In this document: positions 1 to 16,968 of the stretch, piece by piece
How the letters are laid out: each line of letters starts with the position of its first letter
Numbering within the stretch: position 1 is the first letter of the stretch
Assembly: GCA_000719105.1 (NCBI GenBank)
Contig: JODX01000006.1
Span: 124,001 to 188,000 of the forward strand
Source: Streptomyces sclerotialus
GTDB lineage: Bacteria; Actinomycetota; Actinomycetes; Streptomycetales; Streptomycetaceae
DNA: 64,000 nucleotides
Direction of reading: 5' to 3'
The notes under the pieces: model-generated
What the model was told of the DNA's origin: nothing
The model's input: the letters and a program-made list of their open reading frames with translations, nothing else
Databases searched by the model: none
Program-made: the position numbers and the translations under genes

Positions 1-1
1 G

Positions 2-1345
2 CTGACCCCCTACGCGACGGCGGTGAACCTCCGGCTGGCCACCGTGGTCGGCGGGCTGTCCATCACCAAACAGGCCGCTACGCTCCGGCGCGGCGCCGAG
101 GTCCTGGTCGCCACTCCCGGCAGGCTCAACGACCTCGTGGAACGCGGGGACTGCGGGCTCGACCAGGTACGCATCACGGTGCTGGACGAAGCCGACCAGA
201 TGACCGACATGGGCTTCCTGCCGCAGATCACCAAGCTGATCCAGCAAGTGCGGCCCGACGGACAGCGCATGCTCTTCTCGGCCACCCTGGACCACAACAT
301 CGACCGCCTGGTGCAGCGCTTCCTGACCGACCCCGTGGTGCACTCCGTGGACCCGTCCGCGGGAGCGGTGACCACCATGGAGCACCACCTGCTCCATGTG
401 CAGGACGAGACCGACAAGAAGGCCGTCACCACGCGCATCGCGGCCCGTGACGGCCGGGTCATCCTCTTCCTCGACACCAAGAGGTCCGCCGACCGGCTCG
501 CCAAGCGGCTCCTGGCCGTCGGTGTCCGCGCGGCGGCACTGCACGGAGGCCGCTCCCAGCCGCAGCGCACCCGCACCCTGGAACAGTTCAAGAACGGCCA
601 GGTCACCGCCCTGGTGGCGACGAACGTCGCGGCCCGGGGCATACACGTCGACGACCTCGACCTCGTCGTGAACGTCGATCCCCCCGCCGACCACAAGGAC
701 TACCTCCACCGGGGCGGCCGCACGGCCCGCGCCGGCGGCTCCGGCAGCGTGGTCACGCTGGTCCTGCCCGACCAGAAACGGGACGTCACCCGGCTCATGT
801 CGGACGCCGGCATCCGCCCCCGGACGGCCCGCGTCACATCGAGCGACGCGGAACTGGCCGCCATCACCGGCGCCCGCGAGCCCTCCGGCGTGGCCGTCAC
901 CATCGAGGTCCCGCAGCCGTCGGCGCCGACGGCGTCCCGCCCGGACCGGAAGACCGGCGCCAAGCCCGGCAGGCGATCCGGCCGTCGACGCCGGGACGGC
1001 GGCGGGACCGAAACGGCGACGGACTCCGCCACCAGGCCGGGGAGCCGGGGCTCCGACCGCCGGGCCACGGCCGGCGCGACGGCGTCCGGTGGCACCTCCG
1101 CGACCGGCAAGCGCGGTTCCGCCCGCCGGACGGGATCCGGTGGCACGGACGGTGCCACCGGAGCGGGCGGCCGCGGCTCCGACCGCCGGTCCGCGGCCGG
1201 CGCGGCGACCGGAGCTGCCTCCGGCAGGGCTGACCGCGGAACCGGCCGGCGGACGGCGGCCGGCAAGACCACGGGCGGCACCGTCGGGACCGGCGGCCGC
1301 GGCTCCGACCGCCGCGGCCGCCGCCCCCGGACCTCCGCCACCTGA
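2..1345 (+). CDS. DEAD-box ATP-dependent RNA helicase, 5'-truncated by window edge
   Basis: This is the C-terminal part of an ATP-dependent RNA helicase that would remodel RNA structure in the cytosol. The frame is already open at the window edge, and the codons before the GTG at 23 read L-T-P-Y-A, matching the same position in the second helicase at 44077-45501, so the true start lies upstream. Visible motifs are VATPGRL, DEAD (about nt 185-196), SAT (about 280), VATNVAARG and [10 protein letters not shown] (about 705-735). The Walker A motif must be outside the window. After the helicase core comes a basic, low-complexity tail of about 140 residues rich in Gly, Arg, Thr and Ala, with recurring GSDRR units, probably a nonspecific RNA-binding tail. 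The RhlE-like family is confident; the specific RNA target is unknown. Confidence 0.93.
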   Translation: MTPYATAVNLRLATVVGGLSITKQAATLRRGAEVLVATPGRLNDLVERGDCGLDQVRITVLDEADQMTDMGFLPQITKLIQQVRPDGQRMLFSATLDHNIDRLVQRFLTDPVVHSVDPSAGAVTTMEHHLLHVQDETDKKAVTTRIAARDGRVILFLDTKRSADRLAKRLLAVGVRAAALHGGRSQPQRTRTLEQFKNGQVTALVATNVAARGIHVDDLDLVVNVDPPADHKDYLHRGGRTARAGGSGSVVTLVLPDQKRDVTRLMSDAGIRPRTARVTSSDAELAAITGAREPSGVAVTIEVPQPSAPTASRPDRKTGAKPGRRSGRRRRDGGGTETATDSATRPGSRGSDRRATAGATASGGTSATGKRGSARRTGSGGTDGATGAGGRGSDRRSAAGAATGAASGRADRGTGRRTAAGKTTGGTVGTGGRGSDRRGRRPRTSAT

Positions 1346-1381
1346 GCCGCATCGGACGACTCGGCCCTGATGACGGCCTCG

Positions 1382-1399
1382 GTCACGAACCTCCGTGAC
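1382..1399. terminator. Small hairpin between convergent genes
   Basis: GTCACG (1382-1387) pairs perfectly with CGTGAC (1394-1399) around a 6-nt loop. It lies in the 102-nt gap between the helicase stop and the end of the convergent phosphatase gene. The stem is only 6 bp and there is no T tract, so this is a modest candidate for a bidirectional terminator. Confidence 0.35.
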
Positions 1400-1447
1400 A
1401 ACCTCTCGCAGGCGTTCGTCCCGGCGGCTTGTGGCTGAAGCGATCGG

Positions 1448-3199
1448 TCACCGGCCGCGCCGGAGAGCCGCGGGGCCGGGGTACGTTCCGGTGGGTGTGC
1501 GCAGGGCGAGGAGGGCGACGTCGTCGTCGTTGGCGACGGGCCGGACCCGGCGCAGCAGCTGGTCGGTGAAGGAGGCCAGAGGGCGGTGGGCGAGGGCCGC
1601 GGCGTGCCGGCGGAGTCGCTGCAGGCCCTCGTCGAGGGTGTGGCCGGGTTCCTCGATCAGACCGTCGGTGTACAGCACCAGGGTCGATCCGGGCGGCAGC
1701 AGGGCGGTCGCGTCGGTGCGGGGTTTACGCACTCCGGTACCGAGCAGCAGACCGTGGCCGTCGGTGAGGTACTCGGCAAGGCCGTCGTGGCTGATCAGCA
1801 GGGGCGGCGGATGGCCGGCGTTGGTCCAGGACAGTTGCCAGTGGCCGTCGTCCGCCTCCTCGATCCGGGCGAAGATCATGGTGGCCATGGAGACGTCGGT
1901 GATGTGCAGGACCGCCTCGTCGAGCCGTTCGATGATCCGGCTGGGCGGCTCCTGCTGGGACCAGGCATAGGCCCGCAGCATGTTGCGCACCTGCGCCATG
2001 CCGGCCGCGGCCTCCAGGTCGTGGCCGACGACGTCCCCGACAGCCAGCGCGGTGGCGCGGTCGGACAGGGAGAAGGCGTCGTACCAGTCACCGCCGACCT
2101 GTGAGGCGTCGGGTGCGGGCAGGTAGCGGACCGCCATCTGCAGCCCGGGCACGTGCGGCATCTGGGGCAGCAGATGATTCTGCATGGTCTCGGCGACCTT
2201 GCGCTGCCGCTGGTAGAGGCGGGCGTTGTCCAGAGCGAGGCCGGCGCGGCGGGCGAGGTCCTCGAGCAGAGGCAGATCGGCGGTGACGAAGTCCTCCGGC
2301 CTCTCGGCGCGGCCCAGGGTGAGGGCCCCCAGGACTTCGCGTGTGCTGCGGATGGGGGCGATGGCCGCGGAACGGATGCCGGTGGCGTCGAACAGACGGC
2401 GCTGTTCGACCGCGATGCCGGAATCCGGTTCCTGCTGGTAGGTCTGCGGACCGGCCAGGGTGGAAGCGACTCCGCGCAGCGCCCTGGACAGCGGCATCGG
2501 GGACACTTCCGGGACCGGCGGCATCGGCCCCTGGAGCTCCTCGTGGTGCACGAGGTCGTTGCCCTCCGCGTGGACGACGAGGGTGCGCCACACCTCGTCG
2601 CGCTCGGTGATCAGGTCGATGACGGCCCAGTCCGCCAGCCGGGGCACCACCAGGGCCACCAGCCTGTGCAGCGCCTCCTCGACGTCGAGGGTGGAGGTCA
2701 GCCGAGTGGTGGTCTCGGCCAGCAGCGCGAGCCGTTCGAGTTCCGGCAGCGGCCCGGCCGCCGGCTCCGGGTGCGGGTCGGCCTCCTGTGGGTCCCGGGC
2801 GTGGAAGAGGACGAGTGTGCCATGTTGATGATCATCGACGTCGTACGGGGTGATCAACCACGAGATGGGCAGCAGGGATCCGTCTCCGCGTGCGAAGTAC
2901 TCCTCCTCGCCCTGGACGGTACGCCTGTCGTGGAAGGCCTGCCGCATAGCGCACTGCGTCCTCGGCATGGGCTGGCCGTGCGCGTCCCGGTGCAGCAGGT
3001 CGTGCGCGTCCCGGCCGAGGAGCTCCTCGGCCGGCCGGGCCAGCAGCTGTTCGGCGTGAGCATTGACCGCGATCATGCGGCCCTGCTCGTCGACGACGTA
3101 GGCTGCGGTCCCGATGGCCGCCAGCACCCCGGTGAGCGCGGCAGCAGGTGTCACCGGGGGCCGTTCACCGTCGGTCCCCGTCTGCTCCGGCCCTGCCAT
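1448..3199 (-). CDS. PAS-GAF-SpoIIE protein phosphatase (PP2C-type)
   Basis: This is a predicted cytosolic Ser/Thr phosphatase of the SpoIIE/RsbU type, which in Streptomyces typically acts on anti-anti-sigma factors. The order is PAS (residues about 15-120), GAF (about 155-320) and a PPM/SpoIIE phosphatase domain (about 345-570). Metal-binding and catalytic signatures are visible: GGDWYD, GDVVGHD and YTDGLIE. No transmembrane segment is present, so the sensor domains should read a soluble signal. I chose the ATG at 3199 because GGAGGA lies about 9 nt upstream; a GTG at 3229 would add ten Gly-rich residues. No anti-sigma kinase or anti-anti-sigma gene is adjacent, so the partner is encoded elsewhere. 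The gene is convergent with the helicase. Confidence in the family is high; the pathway is unknown. Confidence 0.92.
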   Translation of the reverse strand: MAGPEQTGTDGERPPVTPAAALTGVLAAIGTAAYVVDEQGRMIAVNAHAEQLLARPAEELLGRDAHDLLHRDAHGQPMPRTQCAMRQAFHDRRTVQGEEEYFARGDGSLLPISWLITPYDVDDHQHGTLVLFHARDPQEADPHPEPAAGPLPELERLALLAETTTRLTSTLDVEEALHRLVALVVPRLADWAVIDLITERDEVWRTLVVHAEGNDLVHHEELQGPMPPVPEVSPMPLSRALRGVASTLAGPQTYQQEPDSGIAVEQRRLFDATGIRSAAIAPIRSTREVLGALTLGRAERPEDFVTADLPLLEDLARRAGLALDNARLYQRQRKVAETMQNHLLPQMPHVPGLQMAVRYLPAPDASQVGGDWYDAFSLSDRATALAVGDVVGHDLEAAAGMAQVRNMLRAYAWSQQEPPSRIIERLDEAVLHITDVSMATMIFARIEEADDGHWQLSWTNAGHPPPLLISHDGLAEYLTDGHGLLLGTGVRKPRTDATALLPPGSTLVLYTDGLIEEPGHTLDEGLQRLRRHAAALAHRPLASFTDQLLRRVRPVANDDDVALLALRTPTGTYPGPAALRRGR

Positions 3200-3299
3200 G
3201 TCCTCATCTCCTCCACCGCCCGGCGGCACGTCCGCTCGGCGGTCATTCTTTCCTCCGCATGCCCCGCACCATCGGATTCAGCCTTGCCCCGGACACGTC

Positions 3300-4260
3300 C
3301 GCAGGACCGAATCGCCAGGCCACCGCCACGCAGCCGACTGCTCGGGCACCAGGCGGTGGACATCGCCCGGACGCCGGCGCGGACCCGTCGGCTGGGGCTC
3401 GTCGGTGTCCCGCTGCGGCCGGCCACGGCCGCGCGAGGCGATCCCGCCCGCGCCGAGCACAGTCTCGCCCTGCGCCTCCTGGCGGTGCACCGTTCGGAGA
3501 GCGCGCTCACCGCCTCCCGACGTGCCGTGCGGCTCTGCCGGAGCCTCGCCCGCCGCAGGCCCGCCGACTTCCTGCCGGGGCTCGCCGAAGCACTCGCCGA
3601 CCACTGGATCGCGTTGGCCGACCCCAAGCGGGTCAAGGAGGCGCTCGCGGCCAGCGCGGAGGCGGTCTCCGTTCATGCCCGGCTCATGGAGGACAAGGCC
3701 GCGGACGCCGGAGCACCGCGGGAACAGCACACCGCCCCCACCGTGCCACCGCCCCGGCGGCCGGAGATGCGGCGGTGGCGCCTGGCCCACGCGCTCAGCA
3801 ACCACTCCGTCGTCCTCGCCGCGAACGGCAGGCACGGGAAGGCAGCGTGTCAGCGAATACGCTGTGGCCCTCCTCCATGAACCGGCCGAGGAGCACCCGG
3901 GCCGCTATGCGTCCACGCTCGCCGGCCCAGCCGGACGCCTACCTGGCGGACCTGGTCGACTACCCGCCAGGGCGGCGCGGGAGCAGCTCGCGGAGTCCCT
4001 GGCACCGTCCGACCACGCGGTGACCGCGCTGGTGACGCTGGGCGGTGAACCCGACTTCGAGATCGCGCGGTTCGAGCGCGACGACCCTGCGGCCCTCCAG
4101 TCCGGGGAAGCCGCGGCCGGCATCGCCTTCTCCGGCGCCATACTCGCTGCCATCACCTTCCTTCTGGGTTTCGCCTTTTCATCGACCCGGTTCCCCGATG
4201 ATGTGCGTCTGCCGCTCATCGGGGCGACGTTCAGCACCGTGCAGAACCTCTCCGCGCCCG
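3300..4260 (+). pseudogene. Frameshifted TPR-protein relic with a membrane-like tail
   Basis: No single frame runs through this stretch, but coding-like protein sequence continues if the frame is changed. Frame 2 (about 3300-3845) reads TPR-like helices such as ALTASRRAVRLC and LPGLAEALADHW, typical of the Streptomyces 'AEEAVRLRRALAEADPAAYLPDLAAAL' style. At about 3845-3855 it continues in frame 3 as EYAVALLHEPAEEHPGRYA. At about 3926-3970 frame 1 gives DAYLADLVDYP. Frame 3 then resumes with AAREQLAESL and a hydrophobic segment (about 4120-4180, AFSGAILAAITFLLGF). At least three frame changes are needed, so this is a decayed gene unless the assembly contains errors. The last membrane-like part may come from a different gene. 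Both neighbours are intact. Confidence 0.6.
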
Positions 4261-4377
4261 GCCCGGACACCGTTGCCGCCCGGGGACTTCGAGACCATCC
4301 GCCTACGATGAGCACCGATGGCCACACCTGTTCTCCGCGCCGGCCGGGGACCGGTTGCCCGACCGAGGGAGCTGATC

Positions 4378-4848
4378 ATGATCGCCGCTGTCCTTGCCGT
4401 CGTCGGAACGCTGCTCGGCTCCGTTGTCACCGGCACGTTCCAGCACCTGGCGGCCGGCCGCGCCGAACGCGCCGCCGCCGCTGAGCAGTTGCGCCGGGAC
4501 CGGCTCGACGCAGTGACCACCCTCGCCTCCGCCGGCTCCGACCACCGTCGGGCTCTGTGGATGCGTGGGGAGGCCCGGCTGCGCGGGGCCGGTGACGACG
4601 AGCTCGAGATGTTGCGCGCCAAGTCGCATGTCACCCGCTCCGCCATCACGCGTCCTCTGGTCGCGCTGCGGCTCCTCGTTCCCGATCCGGCCGTCCACGC
4701 GGCCGCACAGGCCATGGTCGTCGCCACCTATGACATGGTCGACGCCGCCACGAGCATCGAGGAACTCACCGCGGCACAGGACACCGCACGAGCCGCGCAC
4801 GACCGCTTCATCGATGCTGCCGCCGCATACTTCAGCGCCGTCCTCTGA
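4378..4848 (+). CDS. Small membrane-anchored protein of unknown function
   Basis: This 156-residue protein starts with one hydrophobic helix (residues about 2-22, MIAAVLAVVGTLLGSVV), followed by a soluble, mostly helical region rich in Ala, Arg and Glu. That suggests a single N-terminal membrane anchor with a helical cytosolic domain. I chose the ATG at 4378 because GAGGGA lies about 8 nt upstream; an upstream ATG at 4318 would add twenty residues before the hydrophobic helix and lacks a comparable ribosome site. Similar short proteins are common in Streptomyces and have no assigned function. It ends two bases before a strong hairpin shared with the convergent polyketide synthase gene. I do not recognise a catalytic motif. 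Confidence 0.75.
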   Translation: MIAAVLAVVGTLLGSVVTGTFQHLAAGRAERAAAAEQLRRDRLDAVTTLASAGSDHRRALWMRGEARLRGAGDDELEMLRAKSHVTRSAITRPLVALRLLVPDPAVHAAAQAMVVATYDMVDAATSIEELTAAQDTARAAHDRFIDAAAAYFSAVL

Positions 4849-4849
4849 T

Positions 4850-4879
4850 GCGGCCCGTTGCCCTGAGGCAACGGGCCGC
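4850..4879. terminator. Strong bidirectional terminator hairpin
   Basis: A 13-bp GC-rich stem with a 4-nt CTGA loop (4863-4866): the left arm 4850-4862 pairs perfectly with 4867-4879. It lies exactly between two convergent genes (stops at 4848 and 4922), so it probably terminates transcription from both sides. Confidence 0.85.
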
Positions 4880-4921
4880 GAGCGCGATGAGCGCGGGTAC
4901 TCACTCGTGACCGGTGCGGCA

Positions 4922-13567
<8,646 letters not shown>

Positions 13568-14090
13568 CCGTTCGAACCCTCCCCTGGACTCCTAGGTGAG
13601 GATGGTGGCGCGGTCCGTCCGGTTCCGTCGGTCACCGGCGAGGCCGGCCGGGTCCCGGACCACCTTGGTGGGCAGCATCAACTCGCGTACCACTCCCTCA
13701 AAACTTGAGCACGAATTGCACACATCCCTCTCTTCATATGGGCCTCAGTGGTCTAGATTGGCCCTGGTTCAACTGTTCGGACACAAGGCGAACATCAATG
13801 ATCTTCAGTTCCGGCGTTACGGGAGGCCGCCGGTCGCGTCCCCGAAGCCGGACGTGGGGATGATCAATTCACGGAGCCCGAGTGGGGCTCTGGGTGCGGG
13901 GGAGCATCCAGGGTTTCGACGGGTATCCGCGCATGTCGGGAGTCCGGCAGCACATGCGAGTTCGCTGCCGCTCGGGTGGGTTGTCCAAGTAGCTCTGGCA
14001 TAGCCGGGATGTCATGCACGGGGGACGGGGGTCTCCCGTGGGGGAACGACGTTGCGACCACGTCGAACCACTGGGGCCTGGGGGGGTTCT
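13568..14090. promoter_or_regulatory. Divergent intergenic region between PKS and EPS operon
   Basis: This 520-nt gap must carry the promoters of both the polyketide synthase (minus) and the EPS operon (plus). The stretch 13690-13800 is clearly more AT-rich than its surroundings and includes TCTAGATT (13752-13759), whose TAGATT resembles the Streptomyces -10 consensus; I see no good -35 at 17-18 nt from it. No supported coding sequence is present; short frames here have poor codon bias. The long distance to the first EPS gene suggests a leader of 200 nt or more if transcription starts in the AT-rich patch. Confidence 0.5.
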
Positions 14091-15569
14091 GTGCGGCAAG
14101 GGGGATCAGTCAGACCGTTTCCGTCTGCACACGGGCGTCTGACCAACGGGGCGATGAGCCGGCCCGCGACGGACTGGGAGCAGCGGTACCGCCGTACCGT
14201 GATCACCAGCGATACCGTGGCCACCGCCTTGGTGGTGGGGGGTATCGGCAATTTCTTCGGGGCCCGGGACGCGGCCAACTGGCACGAGAAGTGGGGAATA
14301 CTCGCGTTCGGCACCGAGCTGCTGGTGCTGGGGGCGCTCGCGATAAGCCGGTCATGGGCTCCGGCCGTGCTCGGCCAGGGCGCCGAGGAATTCCGCCGGC
14401 TGGGACGCTCACTGCTCATGGCGACCGTCGTACTGGCGCTCGGCGGAATCGCCCTCACCTCGCGCAACATCAAATTATGGATCTTCGTCGCGATCCCCGC
14501 GATCGCGATCGTCACCATGACCGCGCGGTATCTGCTGCGCCTCTGGCTGCACAGACAGCGGAAGGAAGGGCGGTGCCTGCGACCGGTGCTCGCCGCCGGG
14601 AGCCCGGCCACCGTACGGGATCTGATCACCCGGACCCGCAAGTTCCCGCACCTCGGCTGGCGGGTGGACGCGATATGCACGACGGACGGTCTCGGGCTCG
14701 GCGGTGACCAGCTGGACGGGGTACCGGTCGTCGGCCGGCTGACGGACGTCGCCCACCACGTACGCCGCGACGGCTACCGGGTCGTCGCCGTCACACCGGA
14801 CCCGCACTGGACACCGGACCGGCTGCAGCGGCTGGCCTGGAACCTCGAGGGCAGCGACACCGAGATGATCGTGGCCCCCGTGCTGATGGAGGTGGCCGGC
14901 CCGCGGCTGCACATCGACGCGGTGCTCGGAATCCCGCTGCTGCGGGTCAGCATGCCGACCTTCACCGGGGGCCGCCGGGCGGTCAAGGGGGTCGTGGACC
15001 GGCTGGGCGCGGCGGTCCTGCTGCTGCTGTTCGCGCCGCTGATGGTGGGCGTCGGGCTGCTCGTGGTGGCGGACAGCCGGGGTGGGGCGTTCTACCGCCA
15101 GCGCAGGGTCGGCAAGGACGGCCGCGAGTTCACCATCTACAAGTTCCGCACCATGGTTGCCGGGGCCGACGCGGCACGTGCCGCGCTGGCCGACCGCAAC
15201 GAGGGCGCCGGCCTGCTGTTCAAGCTCCGCCGGGATCCGCGGGTCACCCGGGTGGGGGCGGTGCTGCGCCGGTACTCGATCGACGAGCTCCCGCAGCTCT
15301 TCAACGTGCTCACCGGATCGATGTCGCTCGTCGGTCCGCGCCCTCCCTTACCGGAGGAGTGCGCGGCGTACGGCCCGGACATCCGGCGGCGGCTGCTGGT
15401 CAAGCCCGGACTCACCGGACTGTGGCAGATCAGCGGACGCAGCGACCTGCCGTGGGAGGAGGCGGTCCGCCTGGACCTGCGGTACGTGGAGGACTGGTCG
15501 CTCGCCCTGGACGCAGTGATCCTGTGGAAGACGCTGCGTGCGGTGCTGCACGGGCAGGGGGCCTACTGA
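14091..15569 (+). CDS. Initiating undecaprenyl-phosphate sugar phosphotransferase (WbaP/CpsE type)
   Basis: This integral membrane enzyme transfers a sugar-1-phosphate from a nucleotide sugar to undecaprenyl phosphate, the first step of EPS repeat-unit synthesis. The N-terminal half has several hydrophobic segments and a CoA-binding-like linker domain. The C-terminal half is the bacterial sugar transferase domain, with YKFRTM, DELPQLFNVLTGSMSLVGPRP-type and PGLTGLWQISGRS motifs. The start is uncertain: GTG 14091 has a G-rich stretch 5 nt upstream, TTG 14052 would add 13 residues, and ATG 14154 would remove 21. It is the first gene of the long plus-strand EPS operon. Which sugar it transfers cannot be read from sequence. 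Confidence 0.92.
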   Translation: MRQGGSVRPFPSAHGRLTNGAMSRPATDWEQRYRRTVITSDTVATALVVGGIGNFFGARDAANWHEKWGILAFGTELLVLGALAISRSWAPAVLGQGAEEFRRLGRSLLMATVVLALGGIALTSRNIKLWIFVAIPAIAIVTMTARYLLRLWLHRQRKEGRCLRPVLAAGSPATVRDLITRTRKFPHLGWRVDAICTTDGLGLGGDQLDGVPVVGRLTDVAHHVRRDGYRVVAVTPDPHWTPDRLQRLAWNLEGSDTEMIVAPVLMEVAGPRLHIDAVLGIPLLRVSMPTFTGGRRAVKGVVDRLGAAVLLLLFAPLMVGVGLLVVADSRGGAFYRQRRVGKDGREFTIYKFRTMVAGADAARAALADRNEGAGLLFKLRRDPRVTRVGAVLRRYSIDELPQLFNVLTGSMSLVGPRPPLPEECAAYGPDIRRRLLVKPGLTGLWQISGRSDLPWEEAVRLDLRYVEDWSLALDAVILWKTLRAVLHGQGAY

Positions 15570-15651
15570 TGCGCGGGGGAATGCGGCTCGACGGTCCCGT
15601 CGGCGCGCGGAACGCAGGCCGTCGGGGCCTGCCTGGGGGGAGGAGCGGGTC

Positions 15652-16968
15652 ATGAGGGTCAGCGTTTTCGGGCTCGGTTACGTGGGCTGCGTGTCGGCCG
15701 CGTGCCTGGCCGGCATGGGGCACGAGGTCATCGGGGTGGACGTCAACCAGGTCAAGGTCGACCTGGTCAACGACGGCAAGGCCCCGGTGGTCGAGGAGCG
15801 GATCGGCGAGCTCGTCGCCGAGGTCGTGGGGACCGGGGCGTTACGCGCCACCGGCGACGTCCGCGAGGCGATCATGGGCAGCGAGGTGTCGCTGGTCTGC
15901 GTGGGCACGCCGTCGGAGCCCAACGGCAGCCTCTGCACCACGTACTTGGAGCGGGTCACCGAGCAGATCGGCGCCGCGCTGGCCGAGCGGGGCGGCCGGC
16001 ACACCGTCGTGTTCCGCAGCACCATGCTCCCGGGCACCTGCCTGAACCTGCTGGTACCGATCCTGGAGAAGTCCGTCGGCGGCACGGCCGGGGTGGACAT
16101 CGGGGTCGCGGTCAACCCGGAGTTCCTGCGCGAGGGCACGAGCGTGCGGGACTTCTTCGACCCGCCCAAGACCGTCATCGGCGAGCTCGACGCGGCCAGC
16201 GGCGATACGGTGCTGGCGCTGTACGACGGCCTCCCCGGCGAGGTGTTCCGGGTGCCGATCCCGACGGCCGAGGCCATCAAGTACGCCGACAACGCGTTCC
16301 ACGGCCTCAAGATCGGCTTCGCGAACGAGCTGGGCGCGGTGTGCCAGGCGCTCGGGGTGGACTCGCACCAGGTGATGGACGTGTTCCTGGCCGACCGCAA
16401 GCTGAACATCAGCCCCGCCTACCTGCGGCCCGGCTTCGCCTTCGGCGGCTCCTGCCTCCCCAAGGACCTGCGCAGCCTGGTCCACGCGGCGCAGCGGGCC
16501 GACGTCTCGGTGCCCATCCTCTCCCATGTGCTGCCCTCCAACTCCGACCATCTGCAGCGTGCGGTGGAGCTCGTCGAGCGCACCGGCAAGCGCCGGGTGG
16601 GCATGTTCGGGCTGTCCTTCAAGCCCGGCACCGACGACCTGCGCGAGAGCCCGCTCGTCGAGCTGGCGGAGAGACTCTTCGGCAAGGGGTACGACCTGCG
16701 GATCCACGACGCCAACGTGAGCCTCTCCCGGCTGCTCGGCGCGAACCGCGAGTACATCGAGACCCGGCTGCCGCACCTCGCGCAACTGCTCGCGGACTCC
16801 GTCGACGAGGTGCTCGAGCACGCCGAGGTGTGCCTGGTCGGGACCAAGGACCCGGCCGTGCTGTCGGCGCTGCCCCACGGTGACGGCCCGGTGATCGTCG
16901 ACCTCGTCCGCCTTCCCGACGCCGAGGCGCGCCGGACCGAACCGGGGTACATGGGCCTTGCTTGGTAA
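15652..16968 (+). CDS. Nucleotide-sugar 6-dehydrogenase, AlgD-like (GDP-mannose 6-dehydrogenase)
   Basis: This enzyme oxidises C6 of a nucleotide sugar twice with NAD+, making the uronic acid donor. It has an N-terminal Rossmann motif (GLGYVG, residues 7-12), a central helical domain and the catalytic FGGSCLPKD motif with Cys268. From memory, many blocks match Pseudomonas AlgD more closely than UDP-glucose dehydrogenases (NPEFLRE, GLSFKPGTDDLRESPLVELAE, HGLKIGFANELG), and the Cys number is the same as in AlgD. GDP-mannose is therefore the favoured substrate, giving GDP-mannuronate; UDP-glucose is the alternative. GGAGGAGC precedes the ATG. The gene overlaps the next by 11 nt. Confidence 0.88.
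   Translation: MRVSVFGLGYVGCVSAACLAGMGHEVIGVDVNQVKVDLVNDGKAPVVEERIGELVAEVVGTGALRATGDVREAIMGSEVSLVCVGTPSEPNGSLCTTYLERVTEQIGAALAERGGRHTVVFRSTMLPGTCLNLLVPILEKSVGGTAGVDIGVAVNPEFLREGTSVRDFFDPPKTVIGELDAASGDTVLALYDGLPGEVFRVPIPTAEAIKYADNAFHGLKIGFANELGAVCQALGVDSHQVMDVFLADRKLNISPAYLRPGFAFGGSCLPKDLRSLVHAAQRADVSVPILSHVLPSNSDHLQRAVELVERTGKRRVGMFGLSFKPGTDDLRESPLVELAERLFGKGYDLRIHDANVSLSRLLGANREYIETRLPHLAQLLADSVDEVLEHAEVCLVGTKDPAVLSALPHGDGPVIVDLVRLPDAEARRTEPGYMGLAW

Noticed and set aside
2153..3880. Long plus-strand frame overlapping the SpoIIE phosphatase gene
   Set aside because: The first part mirrors the phosphatase gene; only its last part (after about 3300) has TPR-like sequence, reported as a pseudogene.
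14052..14090. TTG start for the first EPS gene
   Set aside because: Possible, but the G-rich stretch 5 nt before GTG 14091 looked better; kept as an alternative in the feature text.
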